Below are positions 22,849 to 33,599 of a DNA stretch of 64,000 nucleotides, in pieces; the stretch's first letter is position 1, and each line of letters opens with the position of its first letter. Both the position numbers and the translations under genes were made by a program. The notes beneath the pieces are model-generated. The model was not told where the DNA came from. It did not search any database and saw only the letters and a program-made list of their open reading frames with translations. Source of the DNA: Gnetum montanum (taxonomy: Eukaryota > Streptophyta > Gnetopsida > Gnetales > Gnetaceae); NCBI GenBank assembly GCA_015680685.1, contig MNCI01014441.1:599638-663637 (forward strand), read 5' to 3'.

Positions 22849-23177
22849 TAATAGCCACAAAGGTGATTGAACCCCAAATTGAAGCCAATCATCAAGGAGG
22901 AAATCGAGCAACTCCTCAAGGTGGGGTTCATCTATGCCATTGCGAATAGCGAGTGGGTTAGTCCACTTATAATTGTACCAAAAAAAGGTGATAAGTGGCA
23001 AGTTTACATTAATTTCAGGCTATTGAATATGACAACATTCAAGGATCACTTTTTGTTGTTATTTATTAACTAGGTGCCCAAAACAACATCAGGGCATTAC
23101 TACTACAGCTTCCTAGATGGTTATAGTGGCTATAACCAAATCCAAATTGTACTAGAGAACCAAGCAACGACAATGTT
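22849..23177 (+). pseudogene. N-terminal RT segment of element F in reversed orientation
   Basis: The plus strand encodes NPKLKPIIKEEIEQLLKVGF, SEWVSPLIIVPKKGDKW and FLDGYSGYNQIQIVLENQA, the RT fingers and palm start that should precede the minus-strand RT at 22331-22847. The segment is bracketed by single Ns (22848, 23178). Its last 37 or so bases are a perfect inverted copy of 22811-22847. An uncollapsed, wrongly oriented small contig would give exactly this picture; a true inversion with duplicated ends is the alternative. Confidence 0.75.
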
Positions 23178-23251
23178 NGATGAACTTGCTCAAGTTTATC
23201 CATGCTTGCAACATATTCACATGTTAGGCTCTCAGTTGGTTCCATGCATAC

Positions 23252-25563
23252 TGTACTGACCTAAATTGTCGGTGTAAGGCTGGAAGGAAACAGACACCGA
23301 AAGATTGTTGGGCAGGCATAGCTGACCCTACCTTTGCTTGAGGGCAAGCTAGAAAAGGGAACGAAAGCAGAGTGCCTTGGATGGTTTGCACGCAAATCAA
23401 CCAAGGACTTCCCCGAGCGTAAACTGTGGCTTGCGCTGGGGTTATCATAAATGGTGTCTTAAAATATGTAAAATGTATATAAAATGTAAATGTAAGACAT
23501 AAACAGAACGTAAACTAAACTGAATGTGTAAACTGAACGTAAGCAGAATGTAAACATAGAATAACGAAAATAATGTTTGGTTGGTAAAACAAACGGAATT
23601 ATATTGCTCAGAAAAGATGTGCACCGGTCAAAGCGTAGCTGTGTGTGGATGGTAGGTCAAACGCCTAGCCTCGGGATGATGTGACACAATGATGTGATGG
23701 TGTGAGAAGTGCTTGAATGCCAGGAGTCAAGTGTGCCGAGCGCCCAAGGATCGCTGGTTCTGTATGTTCTTAGAATTGCCAGTCTCTCTTTGATTGCCAA
23801 CCTCGATTTATGTGAATTGACAAGGTATTTATGGGGTTGGGCCAGGCTCGGGCATAGAATTCAAGAATGGAACCAATGATTGGGAGATGAGAGGAAATCA
23901 AATCTAGTGACATGTGTCCAATGGATAGTTGTGCTTGGGTTGGATGCATGCTGGCGAGAGTTGGATGTGTGTCGGACAGTTGTGCATGAGTTGGATGTGT
24001 GTTGACAAGCTACGTTCTTGACCAGGTACATTGCATTTTACAATTTATGGGTTATTCAAGCCCATGAAAGTACATTTAATTTAGACATGAGGGCCTGACA
24101 TGTTCACACATGTGGATTTACAATGAAATGTACAACAAGAGAAATTTGACCCCCTCACTTGACCATGGACCAACTGCTCCAGGATGTCGAGGTGTCGATT
24201 TGAGGATGTTTGAGGCATCTCTATTTGACCAGGGCTTCCAACATGAATTGTCTAGGCTTCCATGTGTCTTCAACATGTGTTTGAAGCATCTTTGTGCAAG
24301 TGTGACTGGAAGTCATGCTACAATCACGCTGGGTAGTCATGTTGGGCATTACCTCAACGTGACCTGAGCGTGAGGTGAGAAAAAATGCAATTTTTGACAC
24401 CAAATTTGGAATTTTTTGAAGCCTGTACTACTGCTTGCCTATGTGTGATCTGGATCTGGAAATTTGAGCTTGAAAATGTCTAACTTAGAGCTGTTTTGGG
24501 TAGGTCATGTTGTGGTCACGCTCAGCGTGACTTGTAGCGTGACCTGCAGTGTGACTTCAAAAACTTGCAATTTTGAGCTGAAATCTGGAATTTTTGAAGG
24601 CTAGGATCCATAGTTATCAATAGTGGACCCTGAGAATGAGTTGTACCCTTGAAATCAAGTCATTTTGACTTAGTTTTAGGGCTCTAAAAGTTAGTCACGC
24701 TATGGTCATGCTCAGAATGATTGCCCAGCATGACCTGCAGTGTGACCTCAAAAACTTATAATTTTGAGTGAAAATCTAGAATTTCTGAAGGTTGAGACCC
24801 ATAGTTATCAATAGTGGACCTTGAGGATGACTTTCACCCTTGAAATCAAGTCATTTTGACTAAGTTTTGGGGCTCTAAAAGTTGGTCACGCTGTGGTCAC
24901 GCCCAGCATGACCTGCAGTGTGACCTCAAAAACTTGCAATTTTGAGCTAAAATATAGAATTTTTGAAGGCTGGGACCCATAGTTATCAATATTGGATCTT
25001 GAGGATGACTTGCACCCTTGAAATCAAGTCATTTTGACTTAGTGTTGGGGCTCTAAAAGTTTGTCACGCTGTGGTCACGCCCAGCATGACCTACAGTGTG
25101 ACCTCAAAAACTTGCAATTTTGAGAAAAAATCTAGAATTTTTGAAGGCTAGGACCCATAGTTATCAATAGTGGACCCTGAGGATGACTTTCACCCTTGAA
25201 ATCAAGTCATTTTTACTCAGTTTTGGGGCTCTAAAAGTTGGTCACGCCCAAAATGACTGCCTAGCGTGACCTGCAGTGTGACCTCAAAAACTTGCAATTT
25301 TGAGCTGAAATCTAAAATTTTTGAAGGTTGGGACCCATAGTTATCAATAGTGGACCCTGAGGATGACTTACACCCTTGAAATCAAGTCATTTTGGCTCAA
25401 TTTTGAGGCTCCCAGAGTTGGTCACACTGGGGGCAAACTAGCTTGACAGTGTGATCAAGCTGGACTTTAGTTTCATGCCTTAGTCAAATTTTGCCTCCCA
25501 AATGCTTGAAAGGCTTGATTTGTTCTTATTTCAAAGTGTTAGGCCAATATTAGTGGTGTTTCA
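23252..25563 (-). mobile_element. 3' LTR of element E (about 2.3 kb)
   Basis: The minus strand starts TGAAACACC (25563) and ends GTCAGTACA (23252), giving TG...CA ends similar to those of LTRs B and C. A TATA-like CATAAATACC reads on the minus strand at about 23824-23833. U3 upstream of it consists of a roughly 181-bp minisatellite (24510-25440). It interrupts the RT region of element F on its left. Confidence 0.65.
24510..25440. repeat. About five copies of a roughly 181-bp minisatellite in U3 of LTR E
   Basis: The marker CATAGTTATCAATAGTGGAC recurs at about 24610, 24793, 24975, 25155 and 25336, a spacing of 180-183. Each unit carries GGTCACGCTGTGGTCACGCC ... GCATGACC, that is, inverted GTCACGC/GCGTGAC motifs. 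Confidence 0.85.
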
Positions 25564-25632
25564 TTGGTCCCTCTTTGTTGACGTCTGGAGGAATCCACCC
25601 GAGAGGCGTCGACAAAGAAGTGCAAAACACCA
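25555..25632. repeat. Imperfect palindrome across the polypurine tract and 3' LTR start of element E
   Basis: Outer arms GGTGTTTC and AAAACACC; inner arms TCTTTGTTGACGTC and GGCGTCGACAAAGA. The minus-strand polypurine tract (AACAAAGAGGGACCAA) lies in one arm. The same design is seen at 31739-31815 in element B. Confidence 0.65.
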
Positions 25633-26790
25633 TGAACGACCAAGTACCAAACATTAATCGTCAGCCTTTGGTTGGATGTCATCGCACCATTTTCAAAAGT
25701 ACATGGGATTTGGGAAATGCAGTTTGAGATGCAAGGGAAGGGGATTGGTTGTAACTAGGGAAGTCAAGAGTTGGTCAAGGGTGAAAATTGCTCTTGGAAT
25801 TTGTGGGAGAGGAATGCTCTCTCATGAACAAGTTATGTCATTGGTCCTTGTCAACAACCAGGTTTTTAGTAGACTCGGAACCAAGACATAGGAGGTGCAT
25901 TCTTTGGAGAAATGGGACTCTTATGGAGTATTTGTGGGACCCATTGTAAATAGCCAAAGCCACGTGATGATGTGTAACAGGGTCTCTTTGAGACATGAGT
26001 GTAATTATTTTTCAAGACAACTACCTTCTCGCCTGGGGCTTGTATGAGAAGAGCAAACAGTCCATGGTTTATGATGTTAATAGGGTCATGAAGACCTTTT
26101 CCATGCAGTTTTCTCTTTGACCTTTATGTTCTTTTTCTCTTTGTTTTTCTTGTTTGTTTCTTCTTTTCTTTTGTTTTTGCTTTGTTTTGTCTTTCTTTTT
26201 CTTTTATTTTTATTTTTCTTGGTCTTTTTGAAAGAGCTTGCTTTTTGTGCCGTGCTTGTGTTTGAGCACTTGCATTTTGCATCATGTACTGTGCACTATG
26301 TTTGGCGTTGCGACTGCTTAGGGAGTTACAGTGTGCAACAGTGTATCAAGAGTTTTGGGCTGAGTGGAATGCATTAGGGGAGGGGGGGCGGGGATTGAAT
26401 GGGTCAAGGAGAGCATGATGGGGAAATAGGGGCTATATCAAGGGTCGGGAACATACTTATGAACGGATTGATTAACCTAGTTACGTGTGTCAGGATGAAT
26501 ATGATACCTTGTCATCATGATGAAGTGCATCTATGCACGAGCGCCTCAGAAGTGTCATCCTGCAAACACAACTCCAAGAAGACAAGAAAACCACAAATGA
26601 AACAGTTAGCTAAACACTTTAAACAAGGAGATGGAGTCACCACATGCAATTTTCAAAGCAGAAAGAATCATGAATAGAATTAGCTTCATTAGGGCCCATG
26701 AGATGAATCATGCAGCAAGTCTTTGTGGAACATGAACAACCGATTGCAGCAACACATCTTTTCAAGTTTTTTCTAGTTAGTGATGATGTC
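25633..26790. other. Non-coding region between 3' LTR and integrase of element E, with a pyrimidine tract
   Basis: No recognisable protein on either strand. The stretch at about 26103-26225 is almost pure pyrimidine on the plus strand (purine on the sense strand), over 100 bases. The small plus frames at 26117-26377 and 26399-26677 show no family signature. Confidence 0.5.
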
Positions 26791-26793
26791 ACC

Positions 26794-27120
26794 AGTTTAC
26801 AGTCTTAGCGGACTGTTGTGGATTAGTTTCACATCATAACCCCTTGGACGGTGCCAGTTTAGTGTCGTAGCAGATGGTGCATTGCTAGTTTATAGTCATA
26901 GCGGGCTGTGAAGAGGCAAACTAGTTTATAGTCTTAGTGGACTTTAGATGCTAGTTTTATGTCATGGCGGATAAATGTAGCAGTTTAGTGTCATACTGGA
27001 CAGAGCTCTGTGGTATCAGTTTTGAGACATGATGCCAGGACTACTCTATGGTATCAGTTTTAAGTCATGATGCCAGTACTACTCTGTGGTATTAGTTTTA
27101 AGTCATGATGCCAAGACTAC
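26794..27120 (-). repeat. Hairpin-repeat array after integrase, element E
   Basis: About six units of AGTTTANAGTC-NTNNCG-GACT type on the plus strand (sense is the reverse complement). The best stem is ACAGTC-TTAGCG-GACTGT (about 26799-26816), six pairs; another is AGTC-TTAGTG-GACT. At 27010-27120 a related unit, GGTATCAGTTTTGAG ... TGATGCC, is repeated about three times. Confidence 0.65.
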
Positions 27121-27137
27121 TCTGTACCTCAAGTTTG

Positions 27138-28117
27138 TCAAACATAGTACCTTTTCAAGTACAAGTGGTTTGTAGGATTGGCGAACTTATTTCCATCCAT
27201 GTCAGCAAGTTTGAATGCTCCATTGTTTTTTGCCTTGGTGACTAAGGAAGGCCCTTCCCAGTTGGCTGAGAATTTATCTGGATGTTCTCGAGCAGCCTTA
27301 AGGACTAGATATCCTTCTTTGATCGAGTGTTTATGAAGATCGTGCTTGTGCCTTTGCCTCTGTTGTTTTTGGTACCATTGAATTTGACTAAGTGTTCTTA
27401 CACATTCTTCCTCTACTGAATTGAGGTTGGCAATGTGCAATTCATTGTTTTGACTTTCATTGAGAAGGCTGGAGAGAGCTATCCGCAATGAGGGAACCTA
27501 CAATTCTAAAGGTAAAACAGCTTTAGATCCATACACTAGACTATATGGAGTTTTACCTATGGATGTTCGATGTGTTGTTCTATAAGCCCACAATGCGTAG
27601 ACTAATTGTTCATGCCATCATTTCTTACTCTGATTCAGCATCCTTTTGAGCACCATGATGATAGTTTTGTTTGTAGCCTTTGCTTGACCATTGCTCTGCA
27701 GGTAGTAAGGTGATGAAAATGCATGTTTAATGCCCAGACTTTCACAGAAGTTTTTTGTATCTGGACTACTGAACTATGGCCCATTGTCGGTAACTATTTT
27801 CATTGGAATATCAAAATGGGTCACAATATTTTCTATTATGAAGGTGCAAATGTGTTTTGATGTGGTCTTCCTAGGAGGAATAGCTTCCACCAACTTTGTG
27901 AAATATTCAGTCTCAGTGATAATGAAGCTATGGGCTATTGAAGATGATGGCGTTATCGGTCCAATTAAGTCTAAACCCCATTTTTGGAATGGCCACGTAA
28001 TTTGTGTTGTATGTAGTTTGTTAGGTGGGACATGTATTAGATTACCATGCTTTTGGCAAATGTCACATGTTCTAATCTTGGAGATGCAATTGTATTCCAT
28101 GTGTGGCCAGTAGTAAC
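27138..28117 (-). pseudogene. Integrase of element E
   Basis: Minus strand: zinc-binding CDICQKHGN, core WGLDLIGPITP (Asp 1) and IVTDNGP (Asp 2), then PYYLQSNGQAKATNK. There the expected catalytic Glu is Lys (AAG), as in B and F. The C-terminal part (27138-27488) has KEGYLVLKAA and ANWEGPSLVTKA, the WEGP-type fold of Tat integrases. Single stops and shifts split the frame near 27500-27770. Confidence 0.8.
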
Positions 28118-28936
28118 CTAAGTGCTAATCTTTGTTGCCATTGCTTTAGGTGCTATGTGTCCTCCACAAAGTCCTTTGTGGATTTTTTCTATGATCATTT
28201 GACCATCAATGCTACTAATGCACATTAGCATAATATCTTCATATGATTTACGACACAAGGTGTCTCCTATTAATGCGTATTGGCGGGAATGTTTTCGTAC
28301 GGCGTCCTTTTGAGCATTTGTCAAGTGTTGTGGAGGTTCACCTCTTTGAAGATACTCTTTTACATCATCATACCATTCTATTGCATGCGTTGTACTAATA
28401 GATGCTACATGTACTTCATTTAGAGTGTTAATTACAGGTTCGACACAACTGGTTATAAAATTAGGTAATGCATGGAACATTTCAGGTGTCATGTTTAAGG
28501 CTAGTGTGGCGAGTGCATCAGCAATGGGGTTTTCTCTTCTAGGTATGTGTTGTATATCCACTTCTACTAGTTGCCTCACTAGATGTTTATTCAAATCACA
28601 ATACAGTTGCAAATGGAGAGCTTTACATGCATATACCTCAGTGATTTGATTAATAACTAATTGCAAATCACCTCGAACCACAAGGCATGAGATTCCCGAA
28701 GTTAACGCTACTTGAATGCCTCTAAGAAGACCTTCGTATTCTGCTACATTATTGGTGCAAGGAAAGGTTAAGAAGTAAGTGAAAGGTTGGATTTCTCCAG
28801 AGGGGTATGTTAAAATTGCTGTAGCACTTCCTCCTCGAGAGGTTGAAGCCTCATCGAAGTAGAGGATTGCCTCGTAGTTATCAGGTACAGTGTCTACACT
28901 GTTAACATTTTCATCTAGGAATTCGAGATTTATCAT
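28118..28936 (-). pseudogene. Archaeal-type RNase H (aRNH) plus integrase N-terminus of element E
   Basis: An uninterrupted 272-codon minus frame. ILYFDEASTSRGGSATAI carries the first Asp; TNNVAEYEGLLRGIQVAL the Glu; VVRGDLQLVINQI the second Asp; and NPIADALATLAL the last Asp. This second RNase H downstream of the retroviral-type one marks the plant Tat lineage. It removes RNA from RNA/DNA hybrids during cDNA synthesis. The C-terminal 100 residues (GDTLCRKSYEDIML ... GLCGGHIA) lead into the integrase zinc finger. Confidence 0.85.
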
Positions 28937-28959
28937 TGCTTGATTGTATGTTGGCGAGA

Positions 28960-29774
28960 CAATTAGCTACATGGCTATTGCCTGACCTTTTGTGGAATAT
29001 TGAGCGACATAGTGCAAATCAAACTCTGCGATTATCACTTTCCATCTAGCTAACCTACTTGACTCATAGATGTTATTAGTGATGGCACGAAGAACATTAT
29101 CCTTGAAAATGATGTAAACCTGATTACAGAAGAGATAATGTCATCATTTCTTCAAGGAGAAGATGAGGGTGAGGCATGATTTTTCTACATCATTGTATCA
29201 TTGTTCATAGGCTATTAAAGCGTGGCTTAAATAATATACAGGGATCTCGGCTCCATCTTGACATTTTTGACAGAGCATGGATGCGATGGATGAACCAGAA
29301 GTTGCAAGATAGATGTAGAAAGATTTGTCACTTTGTGGAGGATAAACAGTTGGTAGTTGGGCCAACTCTTTTTTTATGTTCTCGAATGCTTCTTGGCATT
29401 GTTGAGTCCATTGGAAATGTACATTCTTTTGTAATAGATGTTGCATGGGACTCAACTTATCTGTCAGCCTTTCAATAAAGCGTCTAATGAATTACAATCT
29501 ACCTTGAAGGTCACGTAGTTCGGTGAGGTTTCTTGGAGGTTGCATATTGGTTATTGCTTTGACCTTATCAGGGTCTACTTGTATCCCTATTTCGGAAACT
29601 AGGAAACCAAGCATTTTTCCTGTTTTAACACCAAAGACACTTTTTTGGGTTGATCCTAAGGTCATATTTGAGACAACATTTGAGCACTAAGTCTAGATCT
29701 TTTGCATGTTGTTCAGTTGTTTTAGATTTGACCTCTATATCATCAACATAATCATTGAGCAAATTGAGCATGTA
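28960..29774 (-). pseudogene. RT C-terminus and first RNase H of element E
   Basis: The minus strand reads LNDYVDDIEVKSK (YVDD catalytic box, about 29740-29765), NPKKCVFGVKTGKML, then MSPMQHLLQKNVHFQWTQQC, FYIYLATSGSSIASMLCQK and VYYLSHALIAYEQ of the RNase H. The 5' part falls in the N gap. Stops and shifts are present around 29000-29200 and 29480. Confidence 0.8.
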
Positions 29775-30160
29775 NNNNNNNNNNNNNNNNNNNNNNNNNN
29801 NNNNNNNNNNNNNNNNNNNNNNNNNNNNNNNNNNNNNNNNNNNNNNNNNNNNNNNNNNNNNNNNNNNNNNNNNNNNNNNNNNNNNNNNNNNNNNNNNNNN
29901 NNNNNNNNNNNNNNNNNNNNNNNNNNNNNNNNNNNNNNNNNNNNNNNNNNNNNNNNNNNNNNNNNNNNNNNNNNNNNNNNNNNNNNNNNNNNNNNNNNNN
30001 NNNNNNNNNNNNNNNNNNNNNNNNNNNNNNNNNNNNNNNNNNNNNNNNNNNNNNNNNNNNNNNNNNNNNNNNNNNNNNNNNNNNNNNNNNNNNNNNNNNN
30101 NNNNNNNNNNNNNNNNNNNNNNNNNNNNNNNNNNNNNNNNNNNNNNNNNNNNNNNNNNNN
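29775..30160. other. Assembly gap (386 N)
   Basis: It should contain the left end of LTR B1 (about 30 bp), the target-site duplication of element B, and part of RT of element E. By comparison with element B about 690 bp of E pol are missing here, so the true gap may be longer than 386. Confidence 0.95.
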
Positions 30161-31748
30161 TTGGTCGCTGGAAAATACCAAACGAAAATCCGTGTACACA
30201 GTCTTAACCATGGATCCGTGCGAGGGCCGTGCTGGGGAAAACGAATCCGCGGTGCCCTGAACGGTCTTTTCGATCAGATAGGGACTTACTCAATCAGTAA
30301 ATTGACAAATATCGTGATAATATGTATATTATGTAGATGTTCCATGAGACAAAATGATTCGATGAATCGTAGAAGGAGTAGAAAACAATGTAAGTAAATC
30401 GAAACAACGATAACGTCAACGCGACAGGGAGGATTAGATTTAGGGAAGTGCGCAATTCCAAGATCTATGTTTTGGCTTAAAAATTGAGTATATCATATAC
30501 AAGGTTCCAATAGTAGACTCCGTTTATCTTGTGCGAAGTATACACAAAATAACAAGAAAACTGTTCAACAAGGATTACAAAATAAAGCTCGATCTACCTC
30601 GTAAGCCAAGGATAGGATGTAAGGAAGGTCAAGCCTGGATGTCTATCAATCAACTATTTCTGATCAATAAGCTTTGCCAACCAGACCAGATGATCTCTCG
30701 ATCTCTAATCTGCTCCTTTTCCCTTCAGTAGTTTCTGCTTGAAGCTGCCAACGATCGCCAATGGAGAGAAGTGTATTTTCGCCAAAAGACTAATCGCTTC
30801 TGCTGCCAATGCTCAACAATGTCTTCTGTCTCTGCTAAAAGATAATGCTGCCCAAAAAGATGATGAAGATCTGCCCCTTTTTCTTCTTTCTTCGCCAATT
30901 GGGGTATTTATAAGTTCAGTAGTACGTGGAGAAGGCACGGGCCTGATGACACGTGTCTCGAACCTTCAAAATACCGTTGACTTGGTAAACTTTATGTTGA
31001 AACTGGTCATGTCGCATCACGTTTTTGGGAAGGAGGGCAAAGTACGCTGTCGACCACTTTCGCTGAAGCCGCTTCATGATTATGCACAATACGCTCATCA
31101 ACGTATTGTTCGTGTGGATAGCAGATGCGTGTCTGGTACTGCTTTAGTTGACTTTAGGCTGTATTACACTCGTTTACGCTGCGTAGCATGGTAGAGTGTA
31201 GTAGAGCGTAGAAGTAGTTAACTCAAGCTGTTTTACGCTCACTTACGCCGCGAAGCGTAATAGAGTGTCAAACATGGTCAACTTTACAATAAGTTACGCT
31301 TGTTTACGCTGCATAGCATAATAAGCGTAAAGCGACTAATTTGCAAAAAGGAAGAAATCAATCTGCTGCGCTTCTTTGGACTCTGACTTTGACTTTCTGG
31401 AAGCTCATTATGTTGCTCTACGTAACAGAGCATAAACTCAGCGTTGGACAAAAGACTTAGCAGAGTATGCGACAAGTCTTAGACCTTAAACTTCGTCCAA
31501 TTCGCCGAAATAAGTTACTTTCTAATATCGGGCTATGTTAAACAGAGTTACGCTGAGCAACACTACGCTATGTTGCGTAATGTAGCGTAAAGAGAGGAAA
31601 CAAAGTAAGGTTAAAATTTGCAAGAAACTTGGAGACTTGATGCTGTGCGCCTCTTTTCCTTGCTCTATCTTCTAGATTTTTGTCGCAAACTTTCGCCCAA
31701 ATCGTGAATCTTCGCCTTAGGCCGATTTGCAATTTCCACGGTGTTTCA
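30161..31748 (-). mobile_element. 3' LTR of element B
   Basis: Closely matches 46174-47740. The first roughly 30 bases are lost in the N gap. The minus strand begins TGAAACACCG (31748). TATA box CTTATAAATA on the minus strand at 30905-30914. U3 upstream of it (about 31160-31600) is studded with TTACGCT/AGCGTAA palindromes. Confidence 0.85.
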
Positions 31749-31815
31749 GTGGCCCCTCTTTGTTGACGTTTAGAGGGCTTGCCCGAAAGACGTCGACAAA
31801 GAATACGAAACACCG
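31739..31815. repeat. Palindrome across polypurine tract and 3' LTR start of element B
   Basis: Outer arms CGGTGTTTC (31739-31747) and GAAACACCG (31807-31815), perfect 9 bp. Inner arms TCTTTGTTGACGTT (31757-31770) and ACGTCGACAAAGA (31790-31802). The sense-strand polypurine tract ACAAAGAGGGGCCAC sits in the 3' arm, and the outer arm includes the first bases of the LTR. Confidence 0.75.
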
Positions 31816-32940
31816 GACGGGTAAAAGTACCAACAGCGTTCATCAATGGTTACTCAAGTGTCGCCCTGTCAAAGCAGAAGTGCAAAAATGAGGGAGACGG
31901 AAGGTAAAACGGTATAGGAGGGAATGTGTATAGAGGTAATAGGAGAGAGGTTCGGGGAAAACTCAAGTGAGGTTCAGGGAAGACGCAAATGAGGTTCAGG
32001 GAGTACTTAGGCCTTCTCCTGCGATTGCATTTGCGTGGAGTTATGCCATTATTTTGTAGATGAAGGGGCTTGAATAGACGAATTGTGTTGTGTCTACGTA
32101 GCTTGGATGAGTTGTGTTTCATCCATTTTTTCGACCCATTTTTCTTTTCTTTTTTTGACGTCCACTAGGTGAGTTGCGTTACGCCGGTTTATGGGCTTGA
32201 TTTTAATGCAGATGCGGAAAGCGTACACTGCGTATTCACATTTTGCGTAAGGGGAATAGATGGGATGGTTAAGGAGGGTAGTAAGAGCTAGAGGTAGGAT
32301 TATGAAGAAAACAGGGATGCACTCCTGAGTGGACAGGCTAACCTAAGCGGCCATCTGAAAACGCTATCTGTATTTCACCGCTCAGATGAACGCACTTTTG
32401 AGCAACATCCTCATAGCAAGTAACCTGCAACCAAAGAAGAAAACAGAGGACACCATTGCTTGGTCGAATCGCCAAAGAGGTTGTTGAAACAAGTACCATT
32501 TGAGGCAAGACAGAGTGAGCGGGCTGTAAAGGGGGAACCATAGCAAGAGGCCAGGGTCTTCAATGTTGACGCTCGGCCCAGCATATTGCCGCCAAAGATC
32601 ATCAGACTCATCGCACCTGACTGGTTATGCAAAGAACTAGCTAGGTGAATCTGTGAAGCCAGAGTCTGATAGTGATGATAAGCGGAGATCCCCAAGGTTG
32701 TGGTTGATGAGAACTCCTTTGGGGCTCTGGACGGCGAAACTAAACTCTCAGAGGTGCCACTGCTGAAGTGGGTGCAGTGACAGCATCTCCGAGGGGTCAA
32801 TAGTATGCCTTTCAGCACATCTGAGGAATCAGTAGAATGCCTGTGAGGTAGTGATGCTGGGGCTGTCCCAGCGTCCCACCCCATTTGTTTTGCACTCGCA
32901 CAGAGACGATTACATTCTCTTGATTCACATGTTGGCCGTC
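31816..32940. other. Non-coding 3' region of element B
   Basis: A 380-codon minus frame spans 32411-33553, but its N-terminal half is the translation of the hairpin array and its C-terminal half (32411-32900) shows no recognisable domain. I treat it as non-coding. T-rich sequence occurs near 32125-32155, at the position of E's pyrimidine tract. Confidence 0.5.
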
Positions 32941-32944
32941 TGTA

Positions 32945-33540
32945 GGTCCTAGTTTTAAGTCTTGGTAGACTGTCGTTGCTGGTTTTAAGTCTTAACAGAC
33001 CATGGTCCCAGTTTAAAGTCTGGGCGGACTGAAGAGTGCTAGTTTTACGTCGTAGCGGATGCTGGTAGAACTGATTTATGGTCTCAGCAGACCGTGCTGT
33101 GGATGTCAGTTTCATGTCGTGACCTAGGGACAGATCTGTGCTGGTTTCACGTCTCAGCAGACGGATACTTACCTGTGCCAGTTTTATGTCATGGTGGACA
33201 GCCGGTGCCAGTTTAGCGTCGTGGCAGACGCGTGCAGGAAATACTAGTTTTACGTCTTGGCAGACCTGTATAACACTGCCAGTTTTACGTCGTAGCGGAC
33301 TGTTGCAAGTTGCTAGTTTTACGTCGTGGTAGACGATCGTTGCTAGTTTTACGTCGTGGCAGACGATCGTTGCTAGTTTAGCATCATGGCGGACGCATGC
33401 AAAAAGTGCCAGTTTTATGTCGTAGCGGACGATCAGTGCCAGTTTAGCGTCGTGGCGAACACGTGAGGAGAGTGCTAGTTTTACGTCATAGCGAACGATT
33501 GTTGCCAGTTTAGCATCGTAGCGGGCGATTATTGCCATAC
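32945..33540 (-). repeat. Hairpin-repeat array after integrase, element B
   Basis: Roughly 17 units spaced 25-45 bp, each AGTTT(T/A)ANGTC followed by a 6-base loop and GAC. Stems covary: CGTC/GACG (33150s, 33310s, 33350s), TGTC/GACA (33187), GCGTC/GACGC (33216), GGTC/GACC (33080), AGTC/GACT (32958, 33018). Sense orientation is minus. Confidence 0.85.
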
Positions 33541-33599
33541 CTGATGTTAACACTGGATATGCAGCTAAATGTAGTACCGCTTCAGATATACATGGTTCA

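Larger units (their letters stand above)
16675..23251 (-). mobile_element. Element F: decayed Athila-like Ty3/gypsy retrotransposon, 5' part cut off by element E
   Basis: Minus-strand order from right to left is RT, RNase H, integrase, non-coding 3' region, polypurine tract and LTR, the normal Ty3/gypsy order. The right end stops where the LTR of element E begins (23252), so F is the older host. The RNase H domain is split by the solo LTR at 21225-22119. Gag and the 5' LTR are not seen and would lie beyond E, right of the window. Confidence 0.7.

Noticed and set aside
24510-25440. Satellite DNA (centromeric type)
   Set aside because: Only about five units, confined to U3 of LTR E; the period near 180 is probably coincidental.
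26117-26377. Membrane protein suggested by a Phe/Leu-rich frame
   Set aside because: Produced by translating the pyrimidine tract.
29706-30260. Long frames across 29706-30260
   Set aside because: They exist only because of the run of Ns.
32945-33540. CRISPR array
   Set aside because: Short imperfect units with variable spacing and covarying stems inside a plant retrotransposon; no cas genes.
32411-33553. The longest open frame in the window (380 codons, minus) as a protein gene
   Set aside because: Its first half is the translated hairpin array and the second half has no recognisable domain or homologue in C or E.
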